Shown here: positions 1 to 9,569 of the stretch, one piece after another
How the letters are laid out: each line of letters begins with the position of its first letter
Numbering within the stretch: the first letter of the stretch is position 1
Origin: Hyphomicrobiales bacterium
GTDB taxonomy: Bacteria; Pseudomonadota; Alphaproteobacteria; Rhizobiales; Rhizobiaceae
Direction of reading: 5' to 3'
DNA: 64,000 nt
NCBI GenBank assembly: GCA_900473175.1
Contig: UCKM01000022.1
Span: 62,001 to 126,000, forward strand
Notes under the pieces: model-generated
What the model was told of the DNA's origin: nothing
Database searches by the model: none
What the model saw: only the letters and a program-made list of their open reading frames with translations
Position numbers and translations under genes: made by a program

Positions 1-447
1 GTCGTCTGGGGGTTCGCTCTCCTCGCCGGGCTTGAACTCGCCCCGGCCTGGGGCGCTATCGCCTTCGCCCTCAACTACATACCTTTTCTGGGGCCTTTCG
101 TCGCCACGGTCCTGCCAACCCTGTTTGCCATTGGCCAATTTGACACCTGGCAGATGGCAGTTGCCGTCTTCGTCGGGCTCAACCTGATCCAGTTTCTTAT
201 CGGCAGCTATCTCGAACCACTGCTGATCGGTAGTTCATTGGCGATCTCGCCCTTTGCCGTGATTTTTTCAGTGTTCTTCTGGAGCTTCATGTGGGGTGTT
301 CCAGGCGCCTTTATCGGCGTCCCCATTCTCATCGTCTTCATCGTCTACTGCGAGAAAGCGCCCGCAAGCAGATGGATCGCCGCCTTGCTTTCGGCCAAAC
401 CCGTTGGCGGGACGCAGAACGCCCCCAAAGAAGATCAATCGGCGTAA
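1..447 (+). CDS. AI-2E family transporter, C-terminal part (5' end outside window)
   Basis: The reading frame is open from the first base and ends at 447, leaving the last 148 residues. It shows three or four hydrophobic segments, the NYIPFLGPF-type motif and the late SYLEPLLIG...SPFAVIFSVFFWSFMWG block typical of the AI-2E/PerM (UPF0118) permease family. The tail after the last helix is short and polar. These proteins are inner-membrane permeases whose substrates are rarely known, so no substrate is assigned. The start and N-terminal half are missing. A second, longer member of the family is encoded at 26.6-28.6 kb. Confidence 0.85.
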   Translation, partial: VVWGFALLAGLELAPAWGAIAFALNYIPFLGPFVATVLPTLFAIGQFDTWQMAVAVFVGLNLIQFLIGSYLEPLLIGSSLAISPFAVIFSVFFWSFMWGVPGAFIGVPILIVFIVYCEKAPASRWIAALLSAKPVGGTQNAPKEDQSA

Positions 448-793
448 TAACGCAACCGGCTGCAATGTGTAACTCTGCTTCGAAGCGCCGTGGCGCGAAA
501 GAACAGTGGGTGCAGCACAACCGATAAGTGCTTTTTGTAACAGTAACGTACTGATCAAGTTGCATGACGTGTGCCATTCTTGTTTGCAGCCGTTCGCAGT
601 CAATCAGGCTTCTAGGGTCAGGACCCTAGCTTCCGCGCCCATTTTTTGGAGTAGCGATGTCAAAACGAGTTGTCCCGTTAGGCACTATCGTCAGGATTGT
701 TGCATTCTGCGCCAGATCAAACATGGAAGACGACGGTGACATAGCTGATCCTGGCAATGCGGGCGAAGAGTCTATTCAACAAAGAATGGTGCC
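448..793. other. Intergenic gap, nothing recognised
   Basis: About 345 bases between the permease end and the AraC-family gene. No convincing reading frame with a ribosome binding site, no RNA gene and no clear terminator were seen. The regulator's promoter presumably lies near its right end. Confidence 0.5.
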
Positions 794-1924
794 ATGAGTC
801 CCGAGGACGCGATGGGATCCGAAATGCCTCTCAACAGAGTGGCAACGGTTTGGGATGTTCCTGGAACACAAACGATGTCGTGGATTCCTGATGTATCCGG
901 TGTACCTGCCTTCAAGCTCGACACCCATGAATTGCCGCCCGACCACCAGTTCGAAGCCTGGCGCAACAGCTTCGCGCCAATGCTCGAATTCGCCGAACCC
1001 GATAACAAGTCGGCTGGTTTCGGCGGAGAGCAGGTCATATGGGATCTCGGTTGCCTTGTCTTTTCCCGTATCAAGACCGACGCGCTCGAATTTGCAAGCA
1101 TCCGGGGTCATACGCGTCGGGATCCGCTCGACCACTGGACGATGACCCTCGTGCTCAACGGCAGCATCAACACAATCGCGCCGACCAGAACCTTTGAGGG
1201 AGGTGCAGGTGTGGTACAAGTCCACTCACTCTGCCGCCGGTTTGAGGGAGCTGTCACAAAAAGCGACATGCTGATGTTGTTCATACCGCGCGATTTCTGC
1301 GGCGAGGTGGAGCACGTTCTCAACGCTGCGGAATTCTCGACGATCGATAGTGGGATGGGCCGGTTGCTGTCCGACTACTTCGTTGGTCTTGCCAAGCGAC
1401 TGCCGATCGTCGATACGACGAACCTTCCCGGGCTGGTGGCTGCCACCCGTGCGATGATCCTCGCCTGCGCATCGCCGTCTGCCGATCATATGGACGAAGC
1501 GCAGGGACCGATCACCATAGTCCTGCATGAAAGGGCTCGCCGTTTCGTTCAGGCCAGGCTGTTCGATCCGAACCTCAACCCCGAATTGTTGCGGCGCGAG
1601 CTTGGTATCTCACGCACGGGCCTCTACCGGCTGTTCGAGCCCTTCGGCGGTGTTATGCGCTACATCCAGCACCGGCGTCTTCTCGATGCCCATTCGGCGT
1701 TGGCAGACCCGAACGACCAGCGCCGGATCGCGGAGATCGCCGAACAGCGGTGCTTTGCCGACGGCGGCGAATTCAGCCGCGCTTTCAAGCGCGAGTTCGG
1801 TTATACGCCGAGCGAAGTGAAATTCGGAAACAGAACCGGTATACCCAGCAGACCCCTGGTCGACCTCACCACCAGTACCCCCGAGGAGCGGTTGGGAGTG
1901 CTTCTGCGCAAGCTTCACGGCTGA
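794..1924 (+). CDS. AraC family transcriptional regulator
   Basis: This 376-residue protein combines an N-terminal AraC-binding-like domain (about residues 35-210) with a C-terminal AraC-type double helix-turn-helix (about 265-365). The second HTH carries the usual ADGGEFSRAFKREFGYTPSE signature. It should be a cytoplasmic DNA-binding activator or repressor. The effector and targets cannot be read from the sequence, and no metabolic operon is adjacent in the same direction. The start is uncertain: ATG codons at 794, 809 and 824 are in frame, and none has a strong Shine-Dalgarno sequence. Confidence 0.88.
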   Translation: MSPEDAMGSEMPLNRVATVWDVPGTQTMSWIPDVSGVPAFKLDTHELPPDHQFEAWRNSFAPMLEFAEPDNKSAGFGGEQVIWDLGCLVFSRIKTDALEFASIRGHTRRDPLDHWTMTLVLNGSINTIAPTRTFEGGAGVVQVHSLCRRFEGAVTKSDMLMLFIPRDFCGEVEHVLNAAEFSTIDSGMGRLLSDYFVGLAKRLPIVDTTNLPGLVAATRAMILACASPSADHMDEAQGPITIVLHERARRFVQARLFDPNLNPELLRRELGISRTGLYRLFEPFGGVMRYIQHRRLLDAHSALADPNDQRRIAEIAEQRCFADGGEFSRAFKREFGYTPSEVKFGNRTGIPSRPLVDLTTSTPEERLGVLLRKLHG

Positions 1925-1942
1925 CGGCCCTGAACGAGCTCT

Positions 1943-2149
1943 CTATTTCGCGTGCACGATCAGATTGCGAATCCACGATAATAGGGAAAAAGCACCGGCC
2001 CCAGCGGCGGCTCCTCCAAGAAGTTCGATCAGGTAACCAACCATGGGCGCGTTCCGCTCTCGCCCCGTAATGACAATTATCGCTGCCATGCACAGGCATC
2101 CAAACACAGATCCCCACAAGGCAGAGTTTGTTATGCTGAATTTTTTCAT
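1943..2149 (-). CDS. Small two-helix membrane protein, unknown function
   Basis: A 68-residue protein starting MKKFSITNS, with two hydrophobic stretches (about residues 10-27 and 36-54) and a short basic tail. The ATG at 2149 is preferred over an upstream in-frame GTG because AGGGGTGG lies just before it. It sits between the AraC regulator (convergent) and the arginine deiminase gene (same strand, about 110 bases upstream). I do not recognise a family, and function is unknown. Confidence 0.6.
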   Translation of the reverse strand: MKKFSITNSALWGSVFGCLCMAAIIVITGRERNAPMVGYLIELLGGAAAGAGAFSLLSWIRNLIVHAK

Positions 2150-2258
2150 GACCACCCCTGCTGTTTGATATCACCGGCCATGCCCGCATGAGCGGAGCCG
2201 CTGCCGAAGAACGACTGGCTCCTCTCGCATCAGCCAGACCTCAAAAGGCACAGCTCCA

Positions 2259-3515
2259 TCAGTAATCCACCGCATCACGGCTGATCGGGCACGTCATGCA
2301 ATGGCCGCCGCCGCGCCCGCGCCCAAGCTCGGCTCCGGTGATGGTGATGACCTCGATGCCCTCCTTGCGCAGCAGCGTATTGGTGTAGGTGTTACGGTCA
2401 TAGGCGTAAACGACACCGGGGGAGGCGCAAACCAGATTGGCACCGCTGTCCCATTGGGTCCGCTCACGCATGTAATCATTACCGCCCGTCTCGACCACGC
2501 GCATCTTCTTCAGGCCGAGCGCATCGCGCACGGTCTCGACGAAAGTCCCCTTGTCCTTGTGCAGGTCGACCGTGCCGGGCTTGTCTCCCGGCCGGTAGGA
2601 GAAAGCGGCAATGTTGTTGACGATGTCCGGATAGACCAGCACGCAATCGCGATCGGCAAAGGTGAACACCGTGTCAAGGTGCATGGCCGCACGCAGCTTT
2701 GGCATGGCGGCGATGATCACACGCTCAGCCGCTCCCTTTTCGAACAATTTCGCCGCCAACTGGCTGATCGCCTGGCGCGAGGTGCGCTCACTCATGCCAA
2801 TCAGCACGTTGCCCTTGCCAATCGGCATGACGTCGCCGCCTTCGAGCGTGGCAAGGCCCCAATCCTCGGTCGGATCGCCCCACCAAACATTGACCTTTCC
2901 GGCGAAGCTCGGATGGAACTTGTAGATTGATGTCGTCAGGATCGTCTCTTCATGGCGCGCCGGCCAATACAGCGGGTTCAGCGTCACGCCGCCATAGATC
3001 CAGCACGTCGTGTCCCGCGTGTAGAGCGTGTTTGGAAGCGGCGGCAGAAGATATTCGTTCACCCCCGCAGCATCTCTGACGAGCTTCAGCATCTCGCCAC
3101 CATGGGTTTCCGGAAATTCGTAGGTGGAAAGACCGCCAATCAGGGTCTCTGCCAGTTCCCGGTTCGACAAGCCCTCCAGATAGCTGCGGATCTCGTCGAC
3201 GAGACCGAGGCCGACCTGGTTCGCCACCACCTGGTTGTCGAGGATCCACTTCTTGCCTTCGGGGACGGCGACCGTTTCGGTGAGCAGGTTGTGCATTTCA
3301 AGCACTTCAATGCCACGATCACGCATCTTGGTGATGAAGTCGAAGTGGTCGCGCTTGGCATTATCGACCCATAGCACGTCGTCAAAAAGCAGGTCGTCGC
3401 AATTGCTCGGCGTGAGCCGCTGATGCGCGCGGCCCGGGGCACAGACCATGACCTTGCGAAGCTGACCGACTTCAGAATGCACGCCGAATCCGCTGGAATT
3501 GGGAGTAGAAGACAT
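2259..3515 (-). CDS. arcA: Arginine deiminase
   Basis: Hydrolyses L-arginine to L-citrulline and ammonia in the cytoplasm. At 418 residues it equals the length of the Pseudomonas enzyme, and the catalytic Cys in GGHCMTCPI falls at residue 406, as in that protein. Other family blocks are visible: [25 protein letters not shown] and [11 protein letters not shown] (catalytic His and Asp). AGGAGGTCC lies before the ATG. It follows the antiporter gene by 15 bases, so the two form an arcD-arcA operon. Ornithine carbamoyltransferase and carbamate kinase genes, which normally complete the pathway, are not next to it. Confidence 0.96.
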   Translation of the reverse strand: MSSTPNSSGFGVHSEVGQLRKVMVCAPGRAHQRLTPSNCDDLLFDDVLWVDNAKRDHFDFITKMRDRGIEVLEMHNLLTETVAVPEGKKWILDNQVVANQVGLGLVDEIRSYLEGLSNRELAETLIGGLSTYEFPETHGGEMLKLVRDAAGVNEYLLPPLPNTLYTRDTTCWIYGGVTLNPLYWPARHEETILTTSIYKFHPSFAGKVNVWWGDPTEDWGLATLEGGDVMPIGKGNVLIGMSERTSRQAISQLAAKLFEKGAAERVIIAAMPKLRAAMHLDTVFTFADRDCVLVYPDIVNNIAAFSYRPGDKPGTVDLHKDKGTFVETVRDALGLKKMRVVETGGNDYMRERTQWDSGANLVCASPGVVYAYDRNTYTNTLLRKEGIEVITITGAELGRGRGGGHCMTCPISRDAVDY

Positions 3516-3530
3516 GTTGGACCTCCTGAA

Positions 3531-4964
3531 TTAAATGGTGATATGCCCGGTCCCGAGCCCAATGAGCGCCGCGATGCAGCCGATGGCGGCGGCAGCGAAG
3601 ATCAACCAATCGACCGAAGTGACGAATACTGGCTTGCCCTGTTCCCGGCGTGCCCAAAGGTAGAGCAAGGTGCCCGGTGCATAAAGAAGGGCGGAGAGCA
3701 GCACGAACTTCAGCCCGCCTGCCAAGATCATGAAGATCGTGTAGATGGCGGCGATGCTGGCTACGATCAGGTCGCGATTGCGCTCCTGCGGACGTATCTC
3801 GTAGGTTTCTCCACGCCGAGCAAGCAATAATCCGAAAGCCGCGACGAAGAGGTACGGAATCAACGACATTGCACTCGTCAAATTCAACATCAGAGCGAAG
3901 GCGTCCCGCGACCAATAGGTACTGATGACGAAGAGCTGCACCACGATGTTCGTCATCCAAAGGGCAGCGGCCGGAACCTTGTTCGGGTTCTCTTTTGCAA
4001 AGACTTTAGGCATGTCATTGGTTCGTGCAGCAATGAACAGCACCTCAGCACATACCAGTGACCAGGCAAGATAGGCGCCTAGCACCGAGACGATCACGCC
4101 GACGCTGATGAAAACCGCGCCCCAGTGGCCGACGACCGCCTCGAGCACGCCGGCCATCGAAGGCTGGCTCATCGCGGCAATATCCGCCCGGGCCATAGCC
4201 GCATAAGGCAGCAGTGTCACCAGCACCATCAGGGTCGACACGCCTATGAAACCGAGGATCGTTGCCGTGCCAACATCGGAGCGCTTGGATGCATAACGCG
4301 AATAGTTGCTTGCTCCCTCAATGCCGATGAAGACGAACACCGTTGCCAGCATGGTCGCGCGCACCTGGTCGAAAAGGCTCGCATCCGGCATACCCACCCC
4401 ACCCCAGAAATTGGCGCTGAACATATCCGCTTTGAAGAACAGGAAGAGTATCAGGATGAAGGTGAGGATGGGGACGACCTTGGCGACTGTGACTACGGTG
4501 TTGATGAAAGCCGCCTGCTGCACGCCCCGCAAAATCGTAAAGTGGAACAACCAGATGCCGATCGAGGCGACGATGATCGCGACCATCGTGTTGCCGTCTC
4601 CGAAGACAGGGAAGAACAGGCCGAGGGTGGATTTGATCAGAACCCAATAGGAGACGTTGCCGATGCAACTGCCGATCCAGTAGCCGAAGGCCGACAGGAA
4701 ACCGGGATAGTCGCCAAAGCCTTCCTTGGCATAGGCGAACACGCCTGCATCGAGATCGGGCTTCCGCTCCGCAAGAGACTGGAAGACCCGGGCCAGCATG
4801 TACATGCCGCCCCCGGCGATGCACCAGGCGATGATCGCACCGAAAGGTCCGGTCGCGTTGCCGAAAGTGCGCGGGAGCGAAAAAATGCCAGCACCGACCA
4901 TCGATCCCACGACCATGGCTGTGAGTGCAAACAATGAAAATTTTTGTGTAGAACCTGAGGCCAT
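3531..4964 (-). CDS. arcD: Arginine:ornithine (or arginine:citrulline) antiporter, APC family
   Basis: A 477-residue membrane protein with about 12 predicted helices. It opens with the APC-family signature VVGSMVGAGIFSLP and contains KPDLDAGVFAYA, as in ArcD/basic amino acid antiporters. It probably exchanges external arginine for a product of its metabolism. The ATG at 4964 is chosen because GGGGGAA precedes it; an upstream in-frame TTG at 4976 has no such site. It is the first gene of the operon with arcA. With no ornithine carbamoyltransferase nearby, citrulline rather than ornithine may be the counter-substrate (inference). A close paralogue lies at 10.8-12.2 kb. Confidence 0.9.
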   Translation of the reverse strand: MASGSTQKFSLFALTAMVVGSMVGAGIFSLPRTFGNATGPFGAIIAWCIAGGGMYMLARVFQSLAERKPDLDAGVFAYAKEGFGDYPGFLSAFGYWIGSCIGNVSYWVLIKSTLGLFFPVFGDGNTMVAIIVASIGIWLFHFTILRGVQQAAFINTVVTVAKVVPILTFILILFLFFKADMFSANFWGGVGMPDASLFDQVRATMLATVFVFIGIEGASNYSRYASKRSDVGTATILGFIGVSTLMVLVTLLPYAAMARADIAAMSQPSMAGVLEAVVGHWGAVFISVGVIVSVLGAYLAWSLVCAEVLFIAARTNDMPKVFAKENPNKVPAAALWMTNIVVQLFVISTYWSRDAFALMLNLTSAMSLIPYLFVAAFGLLLARRGETYEIRPQERNRDLIVASIAAIYTIFMILAGGLKFVLLSALLYAPGTLLYLWARREQGKPVFVTSVDWLIFAAAAIGCIAALIGLGTGHITI

Positions 4965-5298
4965 GATTTCCCCCAACAGGTCAGCTTGCGAAACACCCCA
5001 AGGGCGCCGTCGATGGCGAACTATAACGCCATTCGACTCACGAGGCGATCAGCACAGAATCCCAAGAGTCGGGCCAGCGTCTCTATTTTGGGCGGGGATT
5101 TTGCCAGGCGACCGCACTGCCGGCGGATTGGAAGGGGGAGCGTTTCACGGTCCCGCTGTTGACGACCCTCGCGCGGAAATTGGGATTTTATGCACCAATT
5201 TGGGATTTCCGGCCAATCACAAACGAAAGACAAACGGTATAGTTTTGGGAACGCCCCGAAGTTGCTTTGTCCGATAGAATTTGCTGGAGCGCATGGCA
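4965..5298. other. Divergent promoter region between arcDA and the RND operon, with a spaced direct repeat
   Basis: About 330 bases separate two divergent operons. The copies AAATTGGGATTT (5177-5188) and AATTTGGGATTT (5197-5208) share the core TTGGGATTT and are offset by exactly 20 bp, about two helical turns. That is consistent with a regulator binding one face of the DNA. No other element was recognised. Confidence 0.4.
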
Positions 5299-6411
5299 AT
5301 GCTGGTTTGCAAGAATCGGTCAATACGAGGGGCGCGAAATTGGTTGCTGCCAGGGCTTTTGCTGGTAGCTGCTCCGCTTGTTACAGCATGCCGGGAGGAG
5401 GCCAAGGAAGAGGCTCCTGTGGTGCGCCCTGTGCGCACAGTGACCGTCGAACGCCGCAAGCTTGGTGAATCGGCAAGCTTGACCGGGCACATCGAAGCGG
5501 AAAACGAAGTACCCATGGCGTTTCGGCTTGGCGGGCGCGTGATCGAGCGGCCAGTCAATGTCGGAGATCGTATCGAACCAGATCAGATACTCGCAAAGCT
5601 CGACCCGCAAAACGAAATCAGCGAACTTCGGACCGCACAGGCCAACCTTGTTGCAGGTCAGGGCCAGCTCATCAAGGCGAGCAATGCGTTCGATCGTCAG
5701 GACGCGTTGTTACAGCGCGGCTTCACGACCAGGGCTCAATTTGACACTGCGCAGCAGGCGATGCGGTCGGCGCAATCGCAGGTCGACAGTCTTCAGGCTC
5801 AGCTCGAAACCGCTGAAGACCGGGTTACTTTCACCGAGCTCAAGGCGGATGCCGCCGGAACCGTCACCGCCGTTGGCGCCGAATCCGGAGAAGTCGTGGC
5901 GGCCGGTCGCATGATCGTTCAGATCGCACGGCAGGATGGCCGCGACGCCGTCTTCGATGTGCCCGCCCAGTTGTTGCGATTGGCGTCGGACGCGCCTCTG
6001 GTGGACGTGGTTCTGTCTGACGATCCCACGGTGAAAGCGACCGGGCGGGTCAGAGAGGTTGCACCCCAGGCCGATCCGACGACACGGACCTTCCGGGTGC
6101 GCGTCGGCTTGAGCGATACACCGGAGTCGATGCGCCTTGGATCGACCGTGACGGGGCGCGTGACGCTTGATGCCACGCCCGCGATTGCGATTCCGGCGAC
6201 CGCGCTCACCAAGTTCAACCGGCAGCCCGGTGTCTGGGTCGTCGATCCAGACAAGGCAACGGTATCGGCGCGAAATGTCGACGTCCTTCGGTTCGATCCG
6301 GCGACGGTGACGATCGCGCAGGGACTTAATCCAGGCGACGTCGTCGTGACCGCGGGCGTTCAGGCTTTACATGAGGGCCAGCAAGTTCGCTTGCTTGGAT
6401 CGCCCCAATGA
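5299..6411 (+). CDS. RND efflux transporter, periplasmic adaptor (membrane fusion) subunit
   Basis: A 370-residue HlyD/AcrA-type protein. It has a lipoprotein signal ending LVTAC (lipobox), a barrel-sandwich half-motif (ENEVPMAFRLGGRV), an alpha-helical hairpin (about residues 105-170), the second lipoyl half (TELKADAAGTVTAVGAESGEVV) and C-terminal beta domains. It should link the inner-membrane pump to an outer-membrane channel. ATG 5299 has GGAG nine bases upstream; TTG 5281 and ATG 5293 are alternatives. The stop overlaps the start of the pump gene (ATGA), indicating translational coupling. No outer-membrane factor is encoded nearby. Confidence 0.93.
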   Translation: MLVCKNRSIRGARNWLLPGLLLVAAPLVTACREEAKEEAPVVRPVRTVTVERRKLGESASLTGHIEAENEVPMAFRLGGRVIERPVNVGDRIEPDQILAKLDPQNEISELRTAQANLVAGQGQLIKASNAFDRQDALLQRGFTTRAQFDTAQQAMRSAQSQVDSLQAQLETAEDRVTFTELKADAAGTVTAVGAESGEVVAAGRMIVQIARQDGRDAVFDVPAQLLRLASDAPLVDVVLSDDPTVKATGRVREVAPQADPTTRTFRVRVGLSDTPESMRLGSTVTGRVTLDATPAIAIPATALTKFNRQPGVWVVDPDKATVSARNVDVLRFDPATVTIAQGLNPGDVVVTAGVQALHEGQQVRLLGSPQ

Positions 6412-9400
6412 CAGGCTTCAATCTGTCAGCATGGGCGCTCAAGAGCCGCTCCCTCGTAATCTATGCGATGATTGCGGTCGTCGTTGCAGGCGTGGCTGCC
6501 TTTTTTGGTCTCGGGCGCAATGAGGATCCGGCGTTCACCATCAAGAGCATGGTTGTCAGGGCAGAATGGCCGGGCGCGACCGTCGACGATACGCTGACTC
6601 AGGTCACCGAGCGTCTTGAGCGCAAGCTGCAGGAAATATCGGAAGTCGATTTTCTACGCAGCTTCACCAATGCCGGCGTGACGACGATTTTCGTTAATCT
6701 GAAAGAAGCCACCACCACCGCCGAAGTCCCGGACGTCTGGTACCAGGTGCGCAAGAGCATTGGCGATATCCGTCCTACATTGCCGCAAGGCATCGTAGGA
6801 CCGGGCTTCGACGATGATTTCGGCGATACGTTCGGCATCATCTACGGTTTCACATCTGATGGGTTCACCCAGCGCGAGCTGGCGGATTATGTCGATGGAG
6901 CCCGCTCGCGCCTGCTGCACGTGCCGGATGTCTCGAAGATCGAGGTGCTCGGCGCTCAGCCCGAGAGAATATTCATCGAGTTTTCGACCCAGCAGCTCGC
7001 GGGCCTCGGCATCGACCGATCGGCCGTCATTGCGGCACTGCAGGCCCAGAACGTCGTCAGCCCTTCCGGAACGCTGCAAACCGGCGACGAGCGGCTGACC
7101 TTGCGGGTGACCGGCGCCTTCGACTCTGAAGAAGACTTGCGCAACATCAACTTTGTCGCGAACGGGCGTCTCGTCCGCCTTCGCGACATCGCGGACATAC
7201 ATCGGGCCTATGCCGACCCGCCGCAGCCTCTGTTTCGCGTCAACGGCAAGCCGGCGGTGGGCCTGGCGGTGTCCATGCGGGAGGGCGGCGATATTCTGGC
7301 CCTTGGCCGCAATATCACCGCCGCTATGAAAGAGATCACGGCGGACCTCCCAATTGGCATCGAGGCGACGCTTGTTGCCAATCAGCCGCAGGTCGTTGAC
7401 GAGGCCATCGGCGAGTTCACGACATCGCTCTGGCAGGCCATTATCATCATCATGGCCGTGAGCTTCATCAGCTTGGGCATTCGCGCCGGGACAGTCGTCG
7501 CGCTGGCCATTCCGCTCTCGCTCGCCATGGTGTTCGCCGTGATGCAGATCGCCGGTATTGACCTGCAGCGCGTCTCGCTTGGCGCCCTGATCATTGCGCT
7601 CAGCCTGCTCGTCGATGACGCCATGACCACGGTCGATTCCATGACGACCCGGCTTGCGCTTGGCGATGACAAGGAACAGGCCGCCATCGTCACCTTCAAG
7701 ACACTCGCCGCCCCCATGCTGGCCGGCACATTGGTCACCGCAACCGGCTTTGTCCCCATTGGCTTTGCCCGGAGCGGGGCCGGTGAGTATACATTCTCCA
7801 TCTTTGCCGTCGTCAGCATCGCGCTGGTCGTCTCGTGGCTCGGTGCCGTGATCTTCTCGCCCCTGCTCGGCGTGGCATTGCTTACCAAGCCGAAAACGAC
7901 AGAGCCGGCGCAGCCCTCTTTCATTCCGCGCCTGTTTCGGACGCTGCTGGTGGGGGCGTTGCGGATGCGCTGGTTGACCATCGGGCTGACGCTTGCCTGT
8001 TTCGTCCTGGCCCTCGTGGCCGTGCCGTTCATTCCGCGCCAGTTTTTCCCCTCCTCCGACCGGCCCGAACTGCTTGTCGACCTGAGGTTGCCACAGAACG
8101 CTTCGATCGCGGCCAGTCAAGCCGCCGCCGAACAGCTTGACGACCTTCTGCGCGACGATCCGGATGTGGCGCACTGGAGCACCAACGTCGGACGCGGCGC
8201 GATCCGCTTCTACCTGCCGCTCAGTGTCGAATTGCCCAATGCGTTCTTCTCGCAGGCCGTTATCGTGGCCAAGGACGTCCCGGCACGCGAACGCCTCCGC
8301 GCCCGCCTTGAAAAGGAGCTTGCCGAAAAGATTCCAAGCGCGGTCTCGCGCGTTTCGTTACTGGAGCTTGGGCCGCCCGTCGGATGGCCGGTACAATATC
8401 GTGTCAGCGGCCCGGACCCAAGTGAGGTTCGGGAAATCGCGCAGCGCCTCGCTCAGGTCATGGCCGGGCATTCGCAGCTTCTTCGCGTCAATTTCGACTG
8501 GATGGAGCCGGCTCGCATGATCCGCGTCCATATCGACCAGGACCAGGCGAGGTTGCTGGGGCTGAGCTCACAAGCTTTGGCCACGGCCCTGAACACGGTG
8601 GTATCGGGTACGGCTGTCACGCAGGTGCGCGACGATATCTATTTGATCGACGTCATTGTGCGTTCAACCGACGAGCAACGCGTGTCGCTCGACAATTTGA
8701 GGACGCTGCAAATCGCACTTCCGAACGGGCGCAGCGTTCCGATCAACCAGTTCGCGACGTTTGAGGTTGGACAGGAATTCCCCGTGATCTGGCGACGGGA
8801 CCGGGTGCCGACGCTTACAGTACAGGCTGATGTGACTGCATCGGGCTCCCCCGAAGCTATTGTCCAGGAGCTTGCGCCAGAGATAGAAAAACTCGACGCG
8901 AGCCTTGAGCGACCCTATCGTATCGTGGTCGGGGGAACGGTCGAAGAAAGCGCCAAATCGCAAGCCTCCGTCATTGCGGTGGTTCCTGTGATGCTGTTCC
9001 TGATGGTCACGATCCTGATGGTGCAGCTGAAGAGCTTCAGCCGCCTGTTTCTGGTCCTGAGTGTCGTCCCGATGGGTCTGATCGGCGTCGTAGGGTCTCT
9101 CTTCATTTTCAACCGGCCTTTGGGCTTTGTCGCCATTCTGGGAATTTTGTCGCTACTCGGTCTCATCGCCAAAAACGCCGTCATTTTGATCGAGCAGATC
9201 GAGACAGAACGCGCGAAAGGCACCGATGTGTGGAATGCCGTGGTCGAGGCGACGACGTCGCGTTTTCGGCCGATCATGCTGACCGCGATATCCACGGTGC
9301 TTGGCATGATTCCGATTGCATGGACCATATTCTGGGGGCCAATGGCTATTGCGATCATGGGTGGATTGCTTGTGGCCACAGTTCTTACCCTGGTTTTTCT

Positions 9401-9491
9401 CCCGGCGCTTTACGTGGCTTCGTTCCGCGTGAAGGAGCCAGCCAACAATGAGACCAATCTGCAGAGCGCGGTCGGAAGCCCGGCGCGATAG
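6408..9491 (+). CDS. RND efflux pump, inner-membrane permease subunit
   Basis: A 1027-residue AcrB/MexF-like proton-driven exporter with 12 helices in the usual 1+5+1+5 arrangement and two large periplasmic loops. Helix IV carries ALSLLVDDAM, which resembles the paired Asp relay of proton-driven RND pumps. The sequence resembles the branch that lacks strong similarity to the classic AcrB porter docking regions, so the substrate is left open. It overlaps the adaptor gene by four bases and forms a two-gene operon with it. A TolC-type partner must come from elsewhere in the genome. Confidence 0.95.
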   Translation: MTGFNLSAWALKSRSLVIYAMIAVVVAGVAAFFGLGRNEDPAFTIKSMVVRAEWPGATVDDTLTQVTERLERKLQEISEVDFLRSFTNAGVTTIFVNLKEATTTAEVPDVWYQVRKSIGDIRPTLPQGIVGPGFDDDFGDTFGIIYGFTSDGFTQRELADYVDGARSRLLHVPDVSKIEVLGAQPERIFIEFSTQQLAGLGIDRSAVIAALQAQNVVSPSGTLQTGDERLTLRVTGAFDSEEDLRNINFVANGRLVRLRDIADIHRAYADPPQPLFRVNGKPAVGLAVSMREGGDILALGRNITAAMKEITADLPIGIEATLVANQPQVVDEAIGEFTTSLWQAIIIIMAVSFISLGIRAGTVVALAIPLSLAMVFAVMQIAGIDLQRVSLGALIIALSLLVDDAMTTVDSMTTRLALGDDKEQAAIVTFKTLAAPMLAGTLVTATGFVPIGFARSGAGEYTFSIFAVVSIALVVSWLGAVIFSPLLGVALLTKPKTTEPAQPSFIPRLFRTLLVGALRMRWLTIGLTLACFVLALVAVPFIPRQFFPSSDRPELLVDLRLPQNASIAASQAAAEQLDDLLRDDPDVAHWSTNVGRGAIRFYLPLSVELPNAFFSQAVIVAKDVPARERLRARLEKELAEKIPSAVSRVSLLELGPPVGWPVQYRVSGPDPSEVREIAQRLAQVMAGHSQLLRVNFDWMEPARMIRVHIDQDQARLLGLSSQALATALNTVVSGTAVTQVRDDIYLIDVIVRSTDEQRVSLDNLRTLQIALPNGRSVPINQFATFEVGQEFPVIWRRDRVPTLTVQADVTASGSPEAIVQELAPEIEKLDASLERPYRIVVGGTVEESAKSQASVIAVVPVMLFLMVTILMVQLKSFSRLFLVLSVVPMGLIGVVGSLFIFNRPLGFVAILGILSLLGLIAKNAVILIEQIETERAKGTDVWNAVVEATTSRFRPIMLTAISTVLGMIPIAWTIFWGPMAIAIMGGLLVATVLTLVFLPALYVASFRVKEPANNETNLQSAVGSPAR

Positions 9492-9569
9492 TGCCGGCCC
9501 CCGACTTTCACGGAATATTTCCAGTGTTGGTGTAAAAATCACGACAGTGCAGCTAGACACAGGACCTGA

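Noticed and set aside
506-739. A 77-codon plus-strand frame in the first intergenic gap
   Set aside because: No ribosome site, no family resemblance and a Cys/Arg-rich composition; judged non-coding.
4125-4937. A 270-codon plus-strand frame opposite arcD
   Set aside because: Antisense shadow of a membrane protein gene with no recognisable family.
6654-8174. A 506-codon minus-strand frame inside the RND pump gene
   Set aside because: Composition (Gly, Arg, Asp, His) is typical of an antisense shadow; the plus-strand protein is unmistakable.
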